From: Croceivirga thetidis | Lineage (GTDB): Bacteria; Bacteroidota; Bacteroidia; Flavobacteriales; Flavobacteriaceae | DNA: 64,000 nucleotides | Assembly: GCF_012272815.1 (NCBI RefSeq) | Contig: NZ_JAAWWL010000002.1 | Span: forward strand, 402,280-466,279 | Direction: 5' to 3' | In this document: positions 50,546-59,255 of the stretch, piece after piece | Position numbering within the stretch: position 1 is the first letter of the stretch | Layout: the number at the start of each line of letters is the position of its first letter | Notes under the pieces: model-generated | Databases searched by the model: none | The model's input: the letters and a program-made list of their open reading frames with translations, nothing else | Told to the model about the DNA's origin: nothing | Program-made: the position numbers and the translations under genes

Positions 50546-51712
50546 ATGGAAAAGATTTTTGAGGATACGGCAACGGCATTTGCCTTAAAAAGCGATTCCG
50601 AATTGGAACGCGCCTATTTTCTGTTCAAATTAATTGCCAATGAACCTTTGGTGAAAATTGGGACCGCTGTGACAAATTTTGCCATTAATGCCCATTTGCC
50701 GGTAGAAGGACTGATTCGCGCCACCGTGTTCGATCATTTTTGTGGTGGTGTTACCGAAGAAGACTGTCTTCCCGTCATTGACAAAATTTACGAGAAAAAA
50801 GTACACTCCATTCTTGATTATTCAGTTGAAGGAAAAAAAATTGAAAACCAGTTGGATAGTGCCCTGGCAAAAATTCTTAGGGTTTTGGATTTCGTTAAAG
50901 AAAAAGATGCCATACCCTTTGCAGTCTTTAAGCCTACAGCCTTTGCCAGATTTGGACTTTTAGAAAAGAAGGGAAAGGGAGAAAGCCTGTCTGAAGATGA
51001 GAACGCCGAATGGGGCAGGGTAATTAATAGATATGAGCAGGTTTGCCAAAAAGCGTACGATTTGGATGTTTCACTATTGATTGATGCCGAGGAAAGTTGG
51101 ATTCAAGATGCTGCAGACGAGCTGTGCTTGCAGATGATGCGTAAATACAATAAGCAACGAGCAGTGGTTTTCAATACTGCACAGATGTACCGTTGGGATA
51201 GATTGGATTTCCTCAAGAATCTCGGAACCATTGCAGCAGCTGAAAATTTTAAGGTGGGTATCAAAGCAGTTCGTGGGGCCTATATGGAAAAGGAAAATGA
51301 CCGCGCCAAAGAATTAAGATATAAAACCCCAATTTGTTCGTCGAAAAAAGAAACCGATGTCAATTTTGATGCAGCGATTAGGTATATGTTAGACAACCTT
51401 GAAGTATTCACAATCTTTGCAGGAACCCATAATGAAGAAAGTTCGTATTTGTTGATGCAATTGATGCAGGATAAAAACATTCCTGTCAATGATTCACGTA
51501 TTTGGTTTGGCCAATTATTTGGTATGAGCGACCATATAAGCTTTAATCTTGGGGAACGTGGCTACAACGTTGCAAAGTATTTACCCTATGGCCCTGTACG
51601 TGACGTAATGCCCTATCTTATTCGAAGGGCAGAGGAGAATACCTCCGTTGCCGGTCAAACAACCCGTGAATTGGATTTGCTGAAAAAAGAAAAGAAGCGG
51701 CGTAAAATCTAA
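50546..51712 (+). CDS. Proline dehydrogenase
   Basis: 388-residue FAD-dependent enzyme that oxidises proline to delta-1-pyrroline-5-carboxylate and feeds electrons to the quinone pool. The TIM-barrel signature segments are FAVFKPTAFARFGLLEK, LLIDAEESWIQDAADEL, VFNTAQMYRWD, GIKAVRGAYMEKE and the flavin-site GTHNEESSYLL, ending PYGPVRDVMPYLIRRAEENTSV (substrate Arg pair). It is a mono-functional short form, without the P5C dehydrogenase fused in PutA. Its last 4 nt overlap the convergent gene at 51709. Confidence 0.93.
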   Translation: MEKIFEDTATAFALKSDSELERAYFLFKLIANEPLVKIGTAVTNFAINAHLPVEGLIRATVFDHFCGGVTEEDCLPVIDKIYEKKVHSILDYSVEGKKIENQLDSALAKILRVLDFVKEKDAIPFAVFKPTAFARFGLLEKKGKGESLSEDENAEWGRVINRYEQVCQKAYDLDVSLLIDAEESWIQDAADELCLQMMRKYNKQRAVVFNTAQMYRWDRLDFLKNLGTIAAAENFKVGIKAVRGAYMEKENDRAKELRYKTPICSSKKETDVNFDAAIRYMLDNLEVFTIFAGTHNEESSYLLMQLMQDKNIPVNDSRIWFGQLFGMSDHISFNLGERGYNVAKYLPYGPVRDVMPYLIRRAEENTSVAGQTTRELDLLKKEKKRRKI

Positions 51713-52056
51713 TAGTGCAGCTTAAGTACCTCTGAACTGTCTTTGCAGTTTTTAATTTCGAGGCTAGTCGATTCGTAATCAATCCAATAGGTGTTGCATG
51801 TCTCGGAAGAAGTATCACTTTTGGAGAAATCGATATTACCCTCATTTAGCATAGTCTTAATAAGTGTGGAATCCTTTTCAAAAGCGTCAAAGTTCAACGG
51901 TTTGTTTCGAATGTCTTTTAATACGCGACAATTGGGTAGGTAGCAAAAATCCACACCTTCACCACCTGACTTTTTCTTTAGGAAGAACACCAAAAATATG
52001 ATTCCAATGGAAAAACCGATAAGGTACCAGCCCAAACGTTTGAAAAATCCAGCCAT
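51709..52056 (-). CDS. Membrane-anchored protein (DUF4258-like?)
   Basis: 115-residue protein with one N-terminal helix (about 9-27, LGWYLIGFSIGIIFLVFFLKKK) and a periplasmic or cytoplasmic soluble part with CYLPNCRVLKDIRNKPL and CNTYWIDYES. The arrangement resembles small flavobacterial proteins labelled DUF4258 next to alanine dehydrogenase; I give this as a resemblance only. It lies 6 nt behind the ald gene on the same strand and overlaps the proline dehydrogenase stop by 4 nt. Confidence 0.6.
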   Translation of the reverse strand: MAGFFKRLGWYLIGFSIGIIFLVFFLKKKSGGEGVDFCYLPNCRVLKDIRNKPLNFDAFEKDSTLIKTMLNEGNIDFSKSDTSSETCNTYWIDYESTSLEIKNCKDSSEVLKLHY

Positions 52057-52062
52057 CAGGAA

Positions 52063-53262
52063 TTAAAAAATAAGAAAGTTGATATCATTATACGAAAGGC
52101 CAAACCAATCACCTACCGATTTGTTGGTGAGTATGCCATGGTACATATAAAGTCCATTGCGCAAACCTTTATCAAAGCGAAGCGAATGTTCAAGCCCACC
52201 GTCTTCGCCGATTTTCAATAGATAGGGGGTAAAGATGTTGCTAATTGATATGGAGGAGGTTCTCGGGTATCGCGACGGTATATTTGGAACACCGTAATGG
52301 ATAACCCCATATTTTTCTACGGTTGGCTTGTCATGTGAAGTCACTTCGGTGGTTTCAAAACAGCCACCCATATCAATGCTTACATCAATAATAACTGCGC
52401 CTTTTTTCATGTGTTCTACCATGGTACTCGAAACCAGAACTGGTGATCTGTCTTGTCCGCGCACCGCACCAATGGCTACATCGCACCGCTTTAATGCTTT
52501 TAAAAGGTTCTTTGGTTGAACAGTTGAAGTGTATACCGTTCTGTTCAAATTCGTTTGGATTTTTCGAAGCTTGGTCAACGAATTATCAAAAACTTTAATG
52601 TTGGCTCCGAGCCCCAAAGCCGACCGCGCAGCAAATTCACCAACGGTTCCGGCTCCTATAATTACCACTTCAACAGGGGGAACACCGCTTATGTTACCAA
52701 ACATCAACCCATTGCCTTGATTGGTGGCAGCCATTAATTCAGCCGCAATTAGAATTGATGATATACCCGCAATTTCACTCAACGAACGCACAGCCGGATA
52801 TTTGCCATCATCATCGCGAATGTATTCAAAAGCGATGGCGGTAATGCGTTTTTGAGCCAATAGCTCAAAGTATTTTTTTGATTGTGTTTTTATCTGCAAG
52901 GCAGAAATAACAATGGTCTGCGGATTGATGTTTTCAATTTCGGCCAGGGTAGGGGGTTCTACCTTTAAGATTATTGGACAGGAATACACTTTTTTGGTAT
53001 CGCGGGAAATTTCCCCACCCGCATCAATATAGTCTTTGTCAGAGTAGTTGGCACCTTCTCCGGCTCCTGATTCAATTAAAACGCGATGCCCATTGGCTGT
53101 GAGTGCGTTAACGGCATCAGGGGTTAGACAGATGCGTTTTTCAGTTCGTTGGTTTTCCTTTGGCAAGCCGATAAAAAGTTCCCCTTTTCGTTTTTCTAAT
53201 TCTAGGGTTTCTTCTTGGGGTAGTAATTGCTGTTTGCTAAACGGTGAGGTTGGTTGGCTCAT
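52063..53262 (-). CDS. ald: Alanine dehydrogenase
   Basis: 399-residue NAD-dependent oxidoreductase interconverting alanine with pyruvate and ammonia. The N-terminal catalytic domain begins with IGLPKENQRTEKRICLTPDAV, which carries the substrate Arg and Lys positions. The Rossmann domain is VVIIGAGTVGEFAARSALGLGANI, and the SRYPRTSSISIS segment closes the active site. The N-terminus is about 30 residues longer than typical (LEKRKGELF). PntA-like transhydrogenase is the main alternative, but the length and lack of membrane segments favour Ald. It is followed by the DUF4258-like gene 6 nt downstream. Confidence 0.88.
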   Translation of the reverse strand: MSQPTSPFSKQQLLPQEETLELEKRKGELFIGLPKENQRTEKRICLTPDAVNALTANGHRVLIESGAGEGANYSDKDYIDAGGEISRDTKKVYSCPIILKVEPPTLAEIENINPQTIVISALQIKTQSKKYFELLAQKRITAIAFEYIRDDDGKYPAVRSLSEIAGISSILIAAELMAATNQGNGLMFGNISGVPPVEVVIIGAGTVGEFAARSALGLGANIKVFDNSLTKLRKIQTNLNRTVYTSTVQPKNLLKALKRCDVAIGAVRGQDRSPVLVSSTMVEHMKKGAVIIDVSIDMGGCFETTEVTSHDKPTVEKYGVIHYGVPNIPSRYPRTSSISISNIFTPYLLKIGEDGGLEHSLRFDKGLRNGLYMYHGILTNKSVGDWFGLSYNDINFLIF

Positions 53263-53292
53263 GCAGTGGCTAATCTTATGCGCTACTCAAAG

Positions 53293-53829
53293 TTACATCT
53301 TTTTCTCCAGCTCTTCTTTGCGCTTTTCTAGCTTGGCCCATTCTTCTCGCAGTTCTTCTTTTTCTTTGAGCAATTTTAATTCATCATCCATGGCCTTCAA
53401 GTCAATGCCATGAACATATTTATCAACCAATTTTAGACGAATAAAATATACAATTGGAGCAATTACCATGGTTACGCCAATTACGTACATTATTTCATTC
53501 TCATCTATGGTATCGGTATCTCTAAATGCCTGTACGCATTGAAAAGCGAACATTGCCATAGGTATTAATATAACATGGTACCACCAATCTTTACAAGTAA
53601 GAAACCAAACTAACAATAATGTAAAAGGCACAAATTTTATTAAAATAAACCAAAGATTCGAACGTGCATCAGGGAAGCCGTTCGGAGTAATTTCAATAAA
53701 TAAAAAGTCAATACTCGAAGTGTCTGGTGCGGTATACTTGTAAGAGTAAAATACCAAAGGGGAAAGTGCTATTATCAAAGAAATCAATCCCTCGGTTAAT
53801 AAACGAATTCTAACAGGTTTTTTACTCAT
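53293..53829 (-). CDS. Hypothetical membrane protein with coiled-coil tail
   Basis: 178-residue protein when started at the ATG at 53829. A longer frame to 53895 would begin inside the hairpin terminator at 53864-53892, which makes that start unlikely. Three to four membrane helices (about 9-28, 60-78, 84-105, 117-135) are followed by a strongly charged Glu/Lys coiled coil (LLKEKEELREEWAKLEKRKEELEKKM). No family recognised. It lies 30 nt upstream of ald on the same strand. Confidence 0.7.
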   Translation of the reverse strand: MSKKPVRIRLLTEGLISLIIALSPLVFYSYKYTAPDTSSIDFLFIEITPNGFPDARSNLWFILIKFVPFTLLLVWFLTCKDWWYHVILIPMAMFAFQCVQAFRDTDTIDENEIMYVIGVTMVIAPIVYFIRLKLVDKYVHGIDLKAMDDELKLLKEKEELREEWAKLEKRKEELEKKM

Positions 53830-53863
53830 ATGGATTGATAACTTCTTTAAGTTAGAATTATTG

Positions 53864-53892
53864 CAAAAAAAACCCTCTAATTTCTTAGAGGG
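53864..53892 (-). terminator. Terminator of the small gene at 53922
   Basis: Perfect 8-bp stem CCCTCTAA/TTAGAGGG (53873-53892) with a 4-nt loop, followed on the minus strand by a run of T (plus-strand A run 53864-53870). A textbook intrinsic terminator 29 nt beyond the stop of the small secreted-protein ORF. Confidence 0.85.
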
Positions 53893-53921
53893 CATTTACC
53901 AAAAAAAAGAGGTAAGTATTG

Positions 53922-54053
53922 TTACATTTTAACAATCTTTTTCTTTACCTCTGTTTTGACTTGGTCATCAAGATCAACAACAGTTGTAGATACAACTGTC
54001 ATGGCAAGAAAACCAATGGCCATTAGGCCAGCTAATAACTTTTTAGTGTTCAT
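53922..54053 (-). CDS. Small exported or membrane peptide
   Basis: 43-codon ORF: MNTKKLLAGLMAIGFLAMT followed by VVSTTVVDLDDQVKTEVKK. The N-terminus looks like a signal peptide or single helix, the rest is short and charged, ending KKKIVKM. It has its own intrinsic terminator (53864-53892) and about 165 nt of upstream AT-rich DNA with room for a promoter, so it is probably a transcribed single gene. No family recognised. Confidence 0.62.
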   Translation of the reverse strand: MNTKKLLAGLMAIGFLAMTVVSTTVVDLDDQVKTEVKKKIVKM

Positions 54054-54218
54054 CGTACTAAAAATTTTGGTTAATAAATGAATTCATTCAAGAACAAACT
54101 TAACCAAAAAAAGTGTAGTACGTCGATAAAATTTGCATTTTAACGACAATAGGGAACTTTTAATCGATTTTCATAGTTGTTCTCACTCAAATGTAGGAAA
54201 TAACACCTTAACGAAAAT

Positions 54219-54659
54219 TTAAGGAATTTGTAATTCGACAAAACGTTTGGTTTTATCGTCTAAGTGTTGGATTTTATCGACGAAATACATATTTAACATT
54301 ATCGAATCAGGTGGAATTAGGCTCGAAATCTTCTCTGGCCACTCGATAAACAACCATTTATTGGAAGCGATATAGTCTTCAAAGCCCATATCTAAGGCTT
54401 CGAGTTCATTTTCTATCCTGTAAAAGTCAAAATGATACCCTAAAAGGGCGTTCTCCTTATCAACATATTCATTAACCAAGCCAAAAGTAGGACTGCTGCC
54501 CGAATCTATGGCACCCAATTCTTTGATTATAGCTTTGATTAAGGTCGTTTTCCCCACACCCATAGGGCCGTTAAAGCATAAAACAGCAGGGGTTTTAATT
54601 AATTGAAGAATTTCTCTGGCTACATCTTCTACCTCCTTAAGAGCAAACTGAACTTTCAT
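54219..54659 (-). CDS. tsaE: tRNA threonylcarbamoyladenosine ATPase TsaE
   Basis: 146-residue P-loop ATPase of the t6A37 synthesis complex (TsaB-TsaD-TsaE). Walker A is CFNGPMGVGKTTLIKAI at about 28-44, followed by SGSSPTFGLVNEY, YHFDFYRIENELEALDMGFEDY and the C-terminal IEWPEKISSLIPP. All family motifs are intact. In many Bacteroidota it lies beside porX and ald, as here. Confidence 0.94.
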   Translation of the reverse strand: MKVQFALKEVEDVAREILQLIKTPAVLCFNGPMGVGKTTLIKAIIKELGAIDSGSSPTFGLVNEYVDKENALLGYHFDFYRIENELEALDMGFEDYIASNKWLFIEWPEKISSLIPPDSIMLNMYFVDKIQHLDDKTKRFVELQIP

Positions 54660-55360
54660 TAATTATTTTGCTTCCAAAACTACAAAAGGAATTAGCATTA
54701 TCTTCTAAATCATCCTCACGTCCTTACAATGTAAAGTGGCGCGATTGAAATTCTGTTTGTGTCTATAAAATTTATCCATCTTGAGAAATTTTTATATGAA
54801 ACATTTGAGTTAAATGGAATATCAGAAGCTAAAGGAGGACCTAAATTTCCTCTACCTAAATCCTTAAGAATCCTTGGTTCCCTTATATAAGAAAATAAAT
54901 AAAAATTAAAGGTATGATGTTCCTCTTTACCCGAACAAAATGATTAATACTTATAATTAGGAAAAATTGTAATTTAGTTGAACGTGATAAGAGCAAACGA
55001 TTATAGGAACTTATGAACCAGAACAAATTGCCTTTTCATGCCTTGTTTTGGCTTTTTTTTTACTGCTTTCTTTGCAGGAAATTATTTAAGCCAAGAGTAA
55101 ATCGGTTTAAAGCTAAAATCTCAGATTAATAAAATTATATGGAATCAGAAAAGTCAAGTATTTTGGGCAAGTATACGCTTTATATGGTACTACTAGGTAT
55201 TTTGGTCTATTTATTTTCCAGTTTTGGATTGGAATTAGGGAGAGACTTATTCAACGCATTGAATTGAATTATAGCTCCCTTTTTATTTAAAAAAATTCCT
55301 ATTCAAGATTAATCGTTCTTACAATACGACTATTCAGTACATTTTTCAATCTACTCAACT
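54660..55360. other. 701-nt low-density region with two short ORFs
   Basis: The only coding candidates are a weak 38-codon ORF (55013-55129, containing a run of nine T) and the 42-codon ORF at 55139-55267. The rest is AT-rich, with no hairpin terminator or operator I could identify. The T run may be a frameshift that broke a secreted-protein gene: read one frame over it continues LFFTAFFAGNYLSQE before a stop. Confidence 0.5.
55139..55267 (+). CDS. Small single-pass membrane protein
   Basis: 42-codon ORF starting MESEKSSILGKYTLYMVLLG, with one hydrophobic helix (about 13-32) and the tail ELGRDLFNALN. The hydrophobic and charged layout fits a real small membrane protein, but there is no context support and no recognised family. 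Confidence 0.42.
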   Translation: MESEKSSILGKYTLYMVLLGILVYLFSSFGLELGRDLFNALN

Positions 55361-56905
55361 TCATTTTGCTTCCAAAATTACAAAAGGAATAATCATTTCT
55401 TCCAAACTAACCCCGCCGTGTTGATACGTATTGCGGTAATAGCTTACATAATGATTGTAATTGTTGGGGTAAGCAAAGAACATGTCGTTTTTGGCAAAAA
55501 TAAATGAACTGCTCACATTAATATTCGGTAGCTGTATTTTCTTTGGTTCTTTGGCCGCAAGAACTTCCTTGTCCTCATAGGTTAAACTACGACCAGTTTT
55601 ATAGCGCAAGTTTAAACTGGTTTCACGATCACCAATGACCTTTGAAGGTTGTTTCACGTTAATGGTACCGTGATCGGTGGTGATAATTAGCTTCATACCC
55701 ATGTTCTGGGCTTGCTGAATAATGTCCAATAAAGGAGAGTTCTTAAACCAGCTCAAGGTTAATGAGCGGTAGGCTTTATCGTTACTGGCCAATTCTTTAA
55801 TAACTTCCATTTCCGTTTTGGAGTGGGAGAGCATATCCACAAAATTGTAAACTAAGACCGTTAGGTCATTATCCTTTTGCGAACCAAAATTCTGTACCAA
55901 CTGTTTTCCTTGTCTTTGACTGCTGATTTTATGGTACTCCCATTTTAGGTTAAGCCCAAGTCTTTTCAACTGTGCGCCCAAAAATTCTGCTTCGAACAAA
56001 TTCTTACCGCCTTCATCAGTATCATTTTTCCACCAGTTGGGATGTTGTTTTTCCATTTCCAATGGTGTAAGGCCCGAGAATATGGCGTTTCGGGCATATT
56101 GGGTTGCCGTAGGTAGAATACTGAAATAGGGTACCTCATTAATCCTTTTGTAGTGATTGGTAACTACATCTTCAAAAGCCAACCATTGGTCATAGCGTAG
56201 ATTATCAATGACTACCAATAGGGTCTTGTTGCCTTTTAATTCTGGCTTAATCAAATTTTTGAAGAGGGTATGCGACATTATTGGCCCTTCATCATCCGCG
56301 AACCAATCGCGGTAGTTTTTATCTACAAACTTGCTGAATTGACTATTGGCCTCCACCTTTTGCGACTCTAAAATCTCGAACATGCTTAAATCTTCGATTT
56401 GCTCCAGCTCTAATTCCCAAAAAATCAATTTTTGATAAAGTTCGGCCCATTCTTCAAAACTATTGACCATGGCCAGGTCCATAGCTATTTTGCGAAACTC
56501 TTGCTGGTAATTCGCCGTGGTTCGCTCTGAGACCAAACGCGAGTGGTCCAAACTTTTCTTTAGCGAAAGTAAGATTTGATTTGGATTGACCGGCTTTATC
56601 AAATAATCGGCAATCTTACTGCCAATGGCCTCATCCATTATGTATTCTTCCTCACTTTTGGTAATCATGACAACCGGTAATGTGGTGTCAATCAATTTTA
56701 TTTCCTGTAGTGTTTCCAATCCGCTTATTCCCGGCATGTTTTCATCCAAAAACACAATATCAAATGTGTTTGAACGAATTTCTTCAAGGGCGTCTTGGCC
56801 ACTTTGGGCAGTAACTACCTGGTAATTTTTCTTTTCTAGAAATAAAATATGGGGTTTGAGCAAATCAATCTCATCATCGACCCATAATATGGAGAGCTTT
56901 TTCAT
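55361..56905 (-). CDS. porX: PorX-type response regulator with PglZ domain
   Basis: 514-residue two-component regulator for the type IX secretion system. I start it at the ATG at 56905 (MKKLSILWVDDE); the longer frame to 56947 would overlap the divergent HD gene. The receiver domain has Asp10/Asp11, phosphorylation site Asp54 (VFLDENMPG), Thr/Lys switch residues, and then a helical linker. The C-terminal PglZ domain, in the alkaline phosphatase superfamily, has TLLVVIDNLRYDQW, YARNAIFSG and KLIITTDHGTINV, whose Asp/His metal ligands appear intact. Bacteroidota PorX partners with histidine kinase PorY, which is not in the window. Confidence 0.95.
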   Translation of the reverse strand: MKKLSILWVDDEIDLLKPHILFLEKKNYQVVTAQSGQDALEEIRSNTFDIVFLDENMPGISGLETLQEIKLIDTTLPVVMITKSEEEYIMDEAIGSKIADYLIKPVNPNQILLSLKKSLDHSRLVSERTTANYQQEFRKIAMDLAMVNSFEEWAELYQKLIFWELELEQIEDLSMFEILESQKVEANSQFSKFVDKNYRDWFADDEGPIMSHTLFKNLIKPELKGNKTLLVVIDNLRYDQWLAFEDVVTNHYKRINEVPYFSILPTATQYARNAIFSGLTPLEMEKQHPNWWKNDTDEGGKNLFEAEFLGAQLKRLGLNLKWEYHKISSQRQGKQLVQNFGSQKDNDLTVLVYNFVDMLSHSKTEMEVIKELASNDKAYRSLTLSWFKNSPLLDIIQQAQNMGMKLIITTDHGTINVKQPSKVIGDRETSLNLRYKTGRSLTYEDKEVLAAKEPKKIQLPNINVSSSFIFAKNDMFFAYPNNYNHYVSYYRNTYQHGGVSLEEMIIPFVILEAK

Positions 56906-56919
56906 CTTCGTAATCGTGT

Positions 56920-56927
56920 TATCTTTG
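56920..56927 (+). promoter_or_regulatory. -7 promoter element of the HD-domain gene
   Basis: TATCTTTG, exact TAnnTTTG. A TSS at the usual distance would fall at about 56932-56936, at or beyond the first possible start codon (TTG 56935). Confidence 0.55.
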
Positions 56928-56967
56928 CGTCGATTTGGTCGTTTCAAGACCCACTAAAAGTAAGACC

Positions 56968-58194
56968 TTGTCGTCAACCAACCGGCTTAAAATATTTAAC
57001 GATCCCATCTATGGTTTTATTGGCATACCCAATGAACTGATTTACAATCTTCTCGAACACCCTTATTTTCAGAGACTTCGGCGTATTTCACAAATGGGAT
57101 TGTCGTACTTGGTTTATCCAGGCGCCCACCATACTCGTTTTCATCACGCTTTAGGCAGTATGCACTTGATGCGTGAGGCTATTTCACAATTGCGTTTTAA
57201 GAAAATTGAAATAACAGCAACTGAAGAACAAGGCCTTTTAGCGGCGATTTTGTTGCATGACATTGGCCATGGTCCATTTTCCCATGCCTTGGAAGGGCAA
57301 TTGGTTCAAGGGGTTAGCCATGAAGCTTTATCCTTGTCCTTTATGAAGGAGCTAAACAATGAAATGGGTGGTCGGCTTGATATGGCAATTTCAATCTTCC
57401 AAGGAACGCATCCCAAAAAGTTTCTAAATCAGTTGGTCTCCAGTCAACTTGATATGGATCGGTTGGATTATCTGAAGCGAGACAGTTTCTTCACTGGAGT
57501 TACCGAAGGTAATATTAGCTCACAACGGCTATTGTCAATGCTGAATGTGGCTCAAGGTGAATTGGTTGTCGAAGAAAAGGGAATTTATTCAGTCGAGAAA
57601 TTCTTAATGGCCAGACGTTTTATGTATTGGCAAGTGTATTTGCACAAAACGAGTTTGGTAGCCGAACTTTTGTTGACAACAGTCATAAAAAGGGCGAAGG
57701 TACTTTTGGCCAATGGAATGGATTTAGAAGGAAGTAAAACCCTACTTCATTTTCTTTCGAAAAAAGAGAATTCAGTTTTTGCAACAGCCGACTTGAATGC
57801 TTTTTCATCCTTGGATGATTATGATATTATTTCCGCTTTAAAAGCATGGCAGGGTACTAATGATAATGTGCTTTCCAAGCTCTCCCAAATGTTATTAAAC
57901 CGTGATTTGCCAAAAATTAAATTGAAGAATAGCCCAATAAGTGATGACAAACTGGGGGAGGTCGCCGATAAACTTAAGGAATGCTTTGGCCTTACAGAAT
58001 CAGAGTTGTCTTACTTTTTATATCATGGCGAGGTAAGTAATAGAGCGTACAATCTGAAATCGCAAAACATCAATATTCTTAGGAAAAACGGAAAAATTAC
58101 CGATGTGGCCAAAGCATCGGACCATCTAAACCTCAAAGCTTTGGCAAAAAGGGTGACCAAATATTATTTGGCCTACCCAACTGTAGAGGCCTAA
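56968..58194 (+). CDS. HD-domain phosphohydrolase (dGTPase-like)
   Basis: HD-superfamily metal-dependent phosphohydrolase of about 408 residues. His and Asp ligands are in HHTRFHHALGSMHLMREA and the HD motif LLHDIGHGPFSHALE; DMDRLDYLKRDSFFTG follows. Relatives hydrolyse dNTPs or related nucleotides. No ATG is in a convincing position. The frame opens with TTG at 56935 (MVVSRPT...), but a -7 element at 56920-56927 makes a leader to that codon almost impossible. TTG at 56968 (MSSTNRLKIFNDP) is likelier and matches the usual family N-terminus. The start therefore needs experimental support. It is divergent from porX. Confidence 0.82.
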   Translation: MSSTNRLKIFNDPIYGFIGIPNELIYNLLEHPYFQRLRRISQMGLSYLVYPGAHHTRFHHALGSMHLMREAISQLRFKKIEITATEEQGLLAAILLHDIGHGPFSHALEGQLVQGVSHEALSLSFMKELNNEMGGRLDMAISIFQGTHPKKFLNQLVSSQLDMDRLDYLKRDSFFTGVTEGNISSQRLLSMLNVAQGELVVEEKGIYSVEKFLMARRFMYWQVYLHKTSLVAELLLTTVIKRAKVLLANGMDLEGSKTLLHFLSKKENSVFATADLNAFSSLDDYDIISALKAWQGTNDNVLSKLSQMLLNRDLPKIKLKNSPISDDKLGEVADKLKECFGLTESELSYFLYHGEVSNRAYNLKSQNINILRKNGKITDVAKASDHLNLKALAKRVTKYYLAYPTVEA

Positions 58195-58239
58195 TGCCAG
58201 CGTTTAGGTTTAGCGAAAATGCTTACTTTTGCCGAAATT

Positions 58240-59253
58240 ATGAAGTTTACGGCCACTCAAATTGCGGGTATTTTAGAAGGGGAAATTGACGGAAATCCAA
58301 CCGCAGCTGTTCATAAACTATCAAAGATTGAAGAAGGCGAAAAAGGTTCGATAACCTTTCTCGCCAATCCGAAATACACTTCGTATATCTACTCTACAAA
58401 GGCTTCAATAACTATCGTAAATAAGGATTTTATTCCTGAACAGGATATTAGTACAACCCTAATTAAAGTAGACGACGCCTATAAATCGTTTTCGAGGTTA
58501 TTAGAATATTACAATCAAGTCAAGAACAATAAGGTAGGCATCGAAAACCCTTCATTTGTTTCAGAATCGGCCAATTACGGAGATGGTTTTTACCTGGGTG
58601 CCTTTTCCTATTTAGGGGATAATGTGACCATTGGTAATAATGTAAAAATTTATCCCAATGTTTACATCGGAGACAATGTTTCAATTGCGGACAATGTTTT
58701 GATTTTTGCAGGGGCCAAGATTTATTCTGAATCCGTAATAGGTCAGGGTTGTGTTATTCATAGTGGAGCGATTATAGGTGCCGATGGTTTTGGTTTTACA
58801 CCAAATGAAGAAGGTGAATACAGCAAGGTTCCACAAACCGGTAACGTAATTCTTGAAGCTAACGTAGATGTTGGGGCAGGCACTACGATTGATAGAGCCA
58901 CTTTGGGTTCGACCATTTTACGAAAAGGGGTTAAACTCGACAATCAGATTCAAATCGCACATAACGTAGAAATAGGCGAGCATACTGCAATAGCAGCCCA
59001 AACCGGTATTGCCGGTTCAACTAAAATTGGAAAAAATTGTCTTATAGGCGGCCAAGTGGGAATTGTAGGTCATATAACAATAGGTGACCGCGTAAAAATT
59101 CAAGCGCAATCCGGTATAGGACGAAATGTAAAAGATGATGAAGTATTACAAGGTAGTCCAGCCTTAAATTACGGGGATTACAATAAATCTTACGTGTACT
59201 TTAAAAATCTCCCCAAATTAGAATCACGAATTTCTAAGTTAGAAAAAGAATAG
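58240..59253 (+). CDS. lpxD: UDP-3-O-acylglucosamine N-acyltransferase (LpxD)
   Basis: 337-residue left-handed beta-helix acyltransferase of lipid A synthesis. It adds the second 3-hydroxyacyl chain to UDP-3-O-acyl-glucosamine from ACP. The ATG at 58240 ([16 protein letters not shown]) fits LpxD; an upstream ATG at 58219 would add seven residues of no family type. An N-terminal uridine-binding domain (about 1-100) leads to many hexapeptide repeats with the catalytic His in [10 protein letters not shown]. It heads a compact operon with lpxC-fabZ (2-nt gap), lpxA, efp and a second LpxD-like gene. Confidence 0.94.
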   Translation: MKFTATQIAGILEGEIDGNPTAAVHKLSKIEEGEKGSITFLANPKYTSYIYSTKASITIVNKDFIPEQDISTTLIKVDDAYKSFSRLLEYYNQVKNNKVGIENPSFVSESANYGDGFYLGAFSYLGDNVTIGNNVKIYPNVYIGDNVSIADNVLIFAGAKIYSESVIGQGCVIHSGAIIGADGFGFTPNEEGEYSKVPQTGNVILEANVDVGAGTTIDRATLGSTILRKGVKLDNQIQIAHNVEIGEHTAIAAQTGIAGSTKIGKNCLIGGQVGIVGHITIGDRVKIQAQSGIGRNVKDDEVLQGSPALNYGDYNKSYVYFKNLPKLESRISKLEKE

Positions 59254-59255
59254 TT

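Noticed and set aside
53829-53895. N-terminal extension of the hypothetical membrane protein up to 53895
   Set aside because: The extension runs through an intrinsic terminator hairpin (53864-53892), so it would be both transcriptionally and translationally unlikely.
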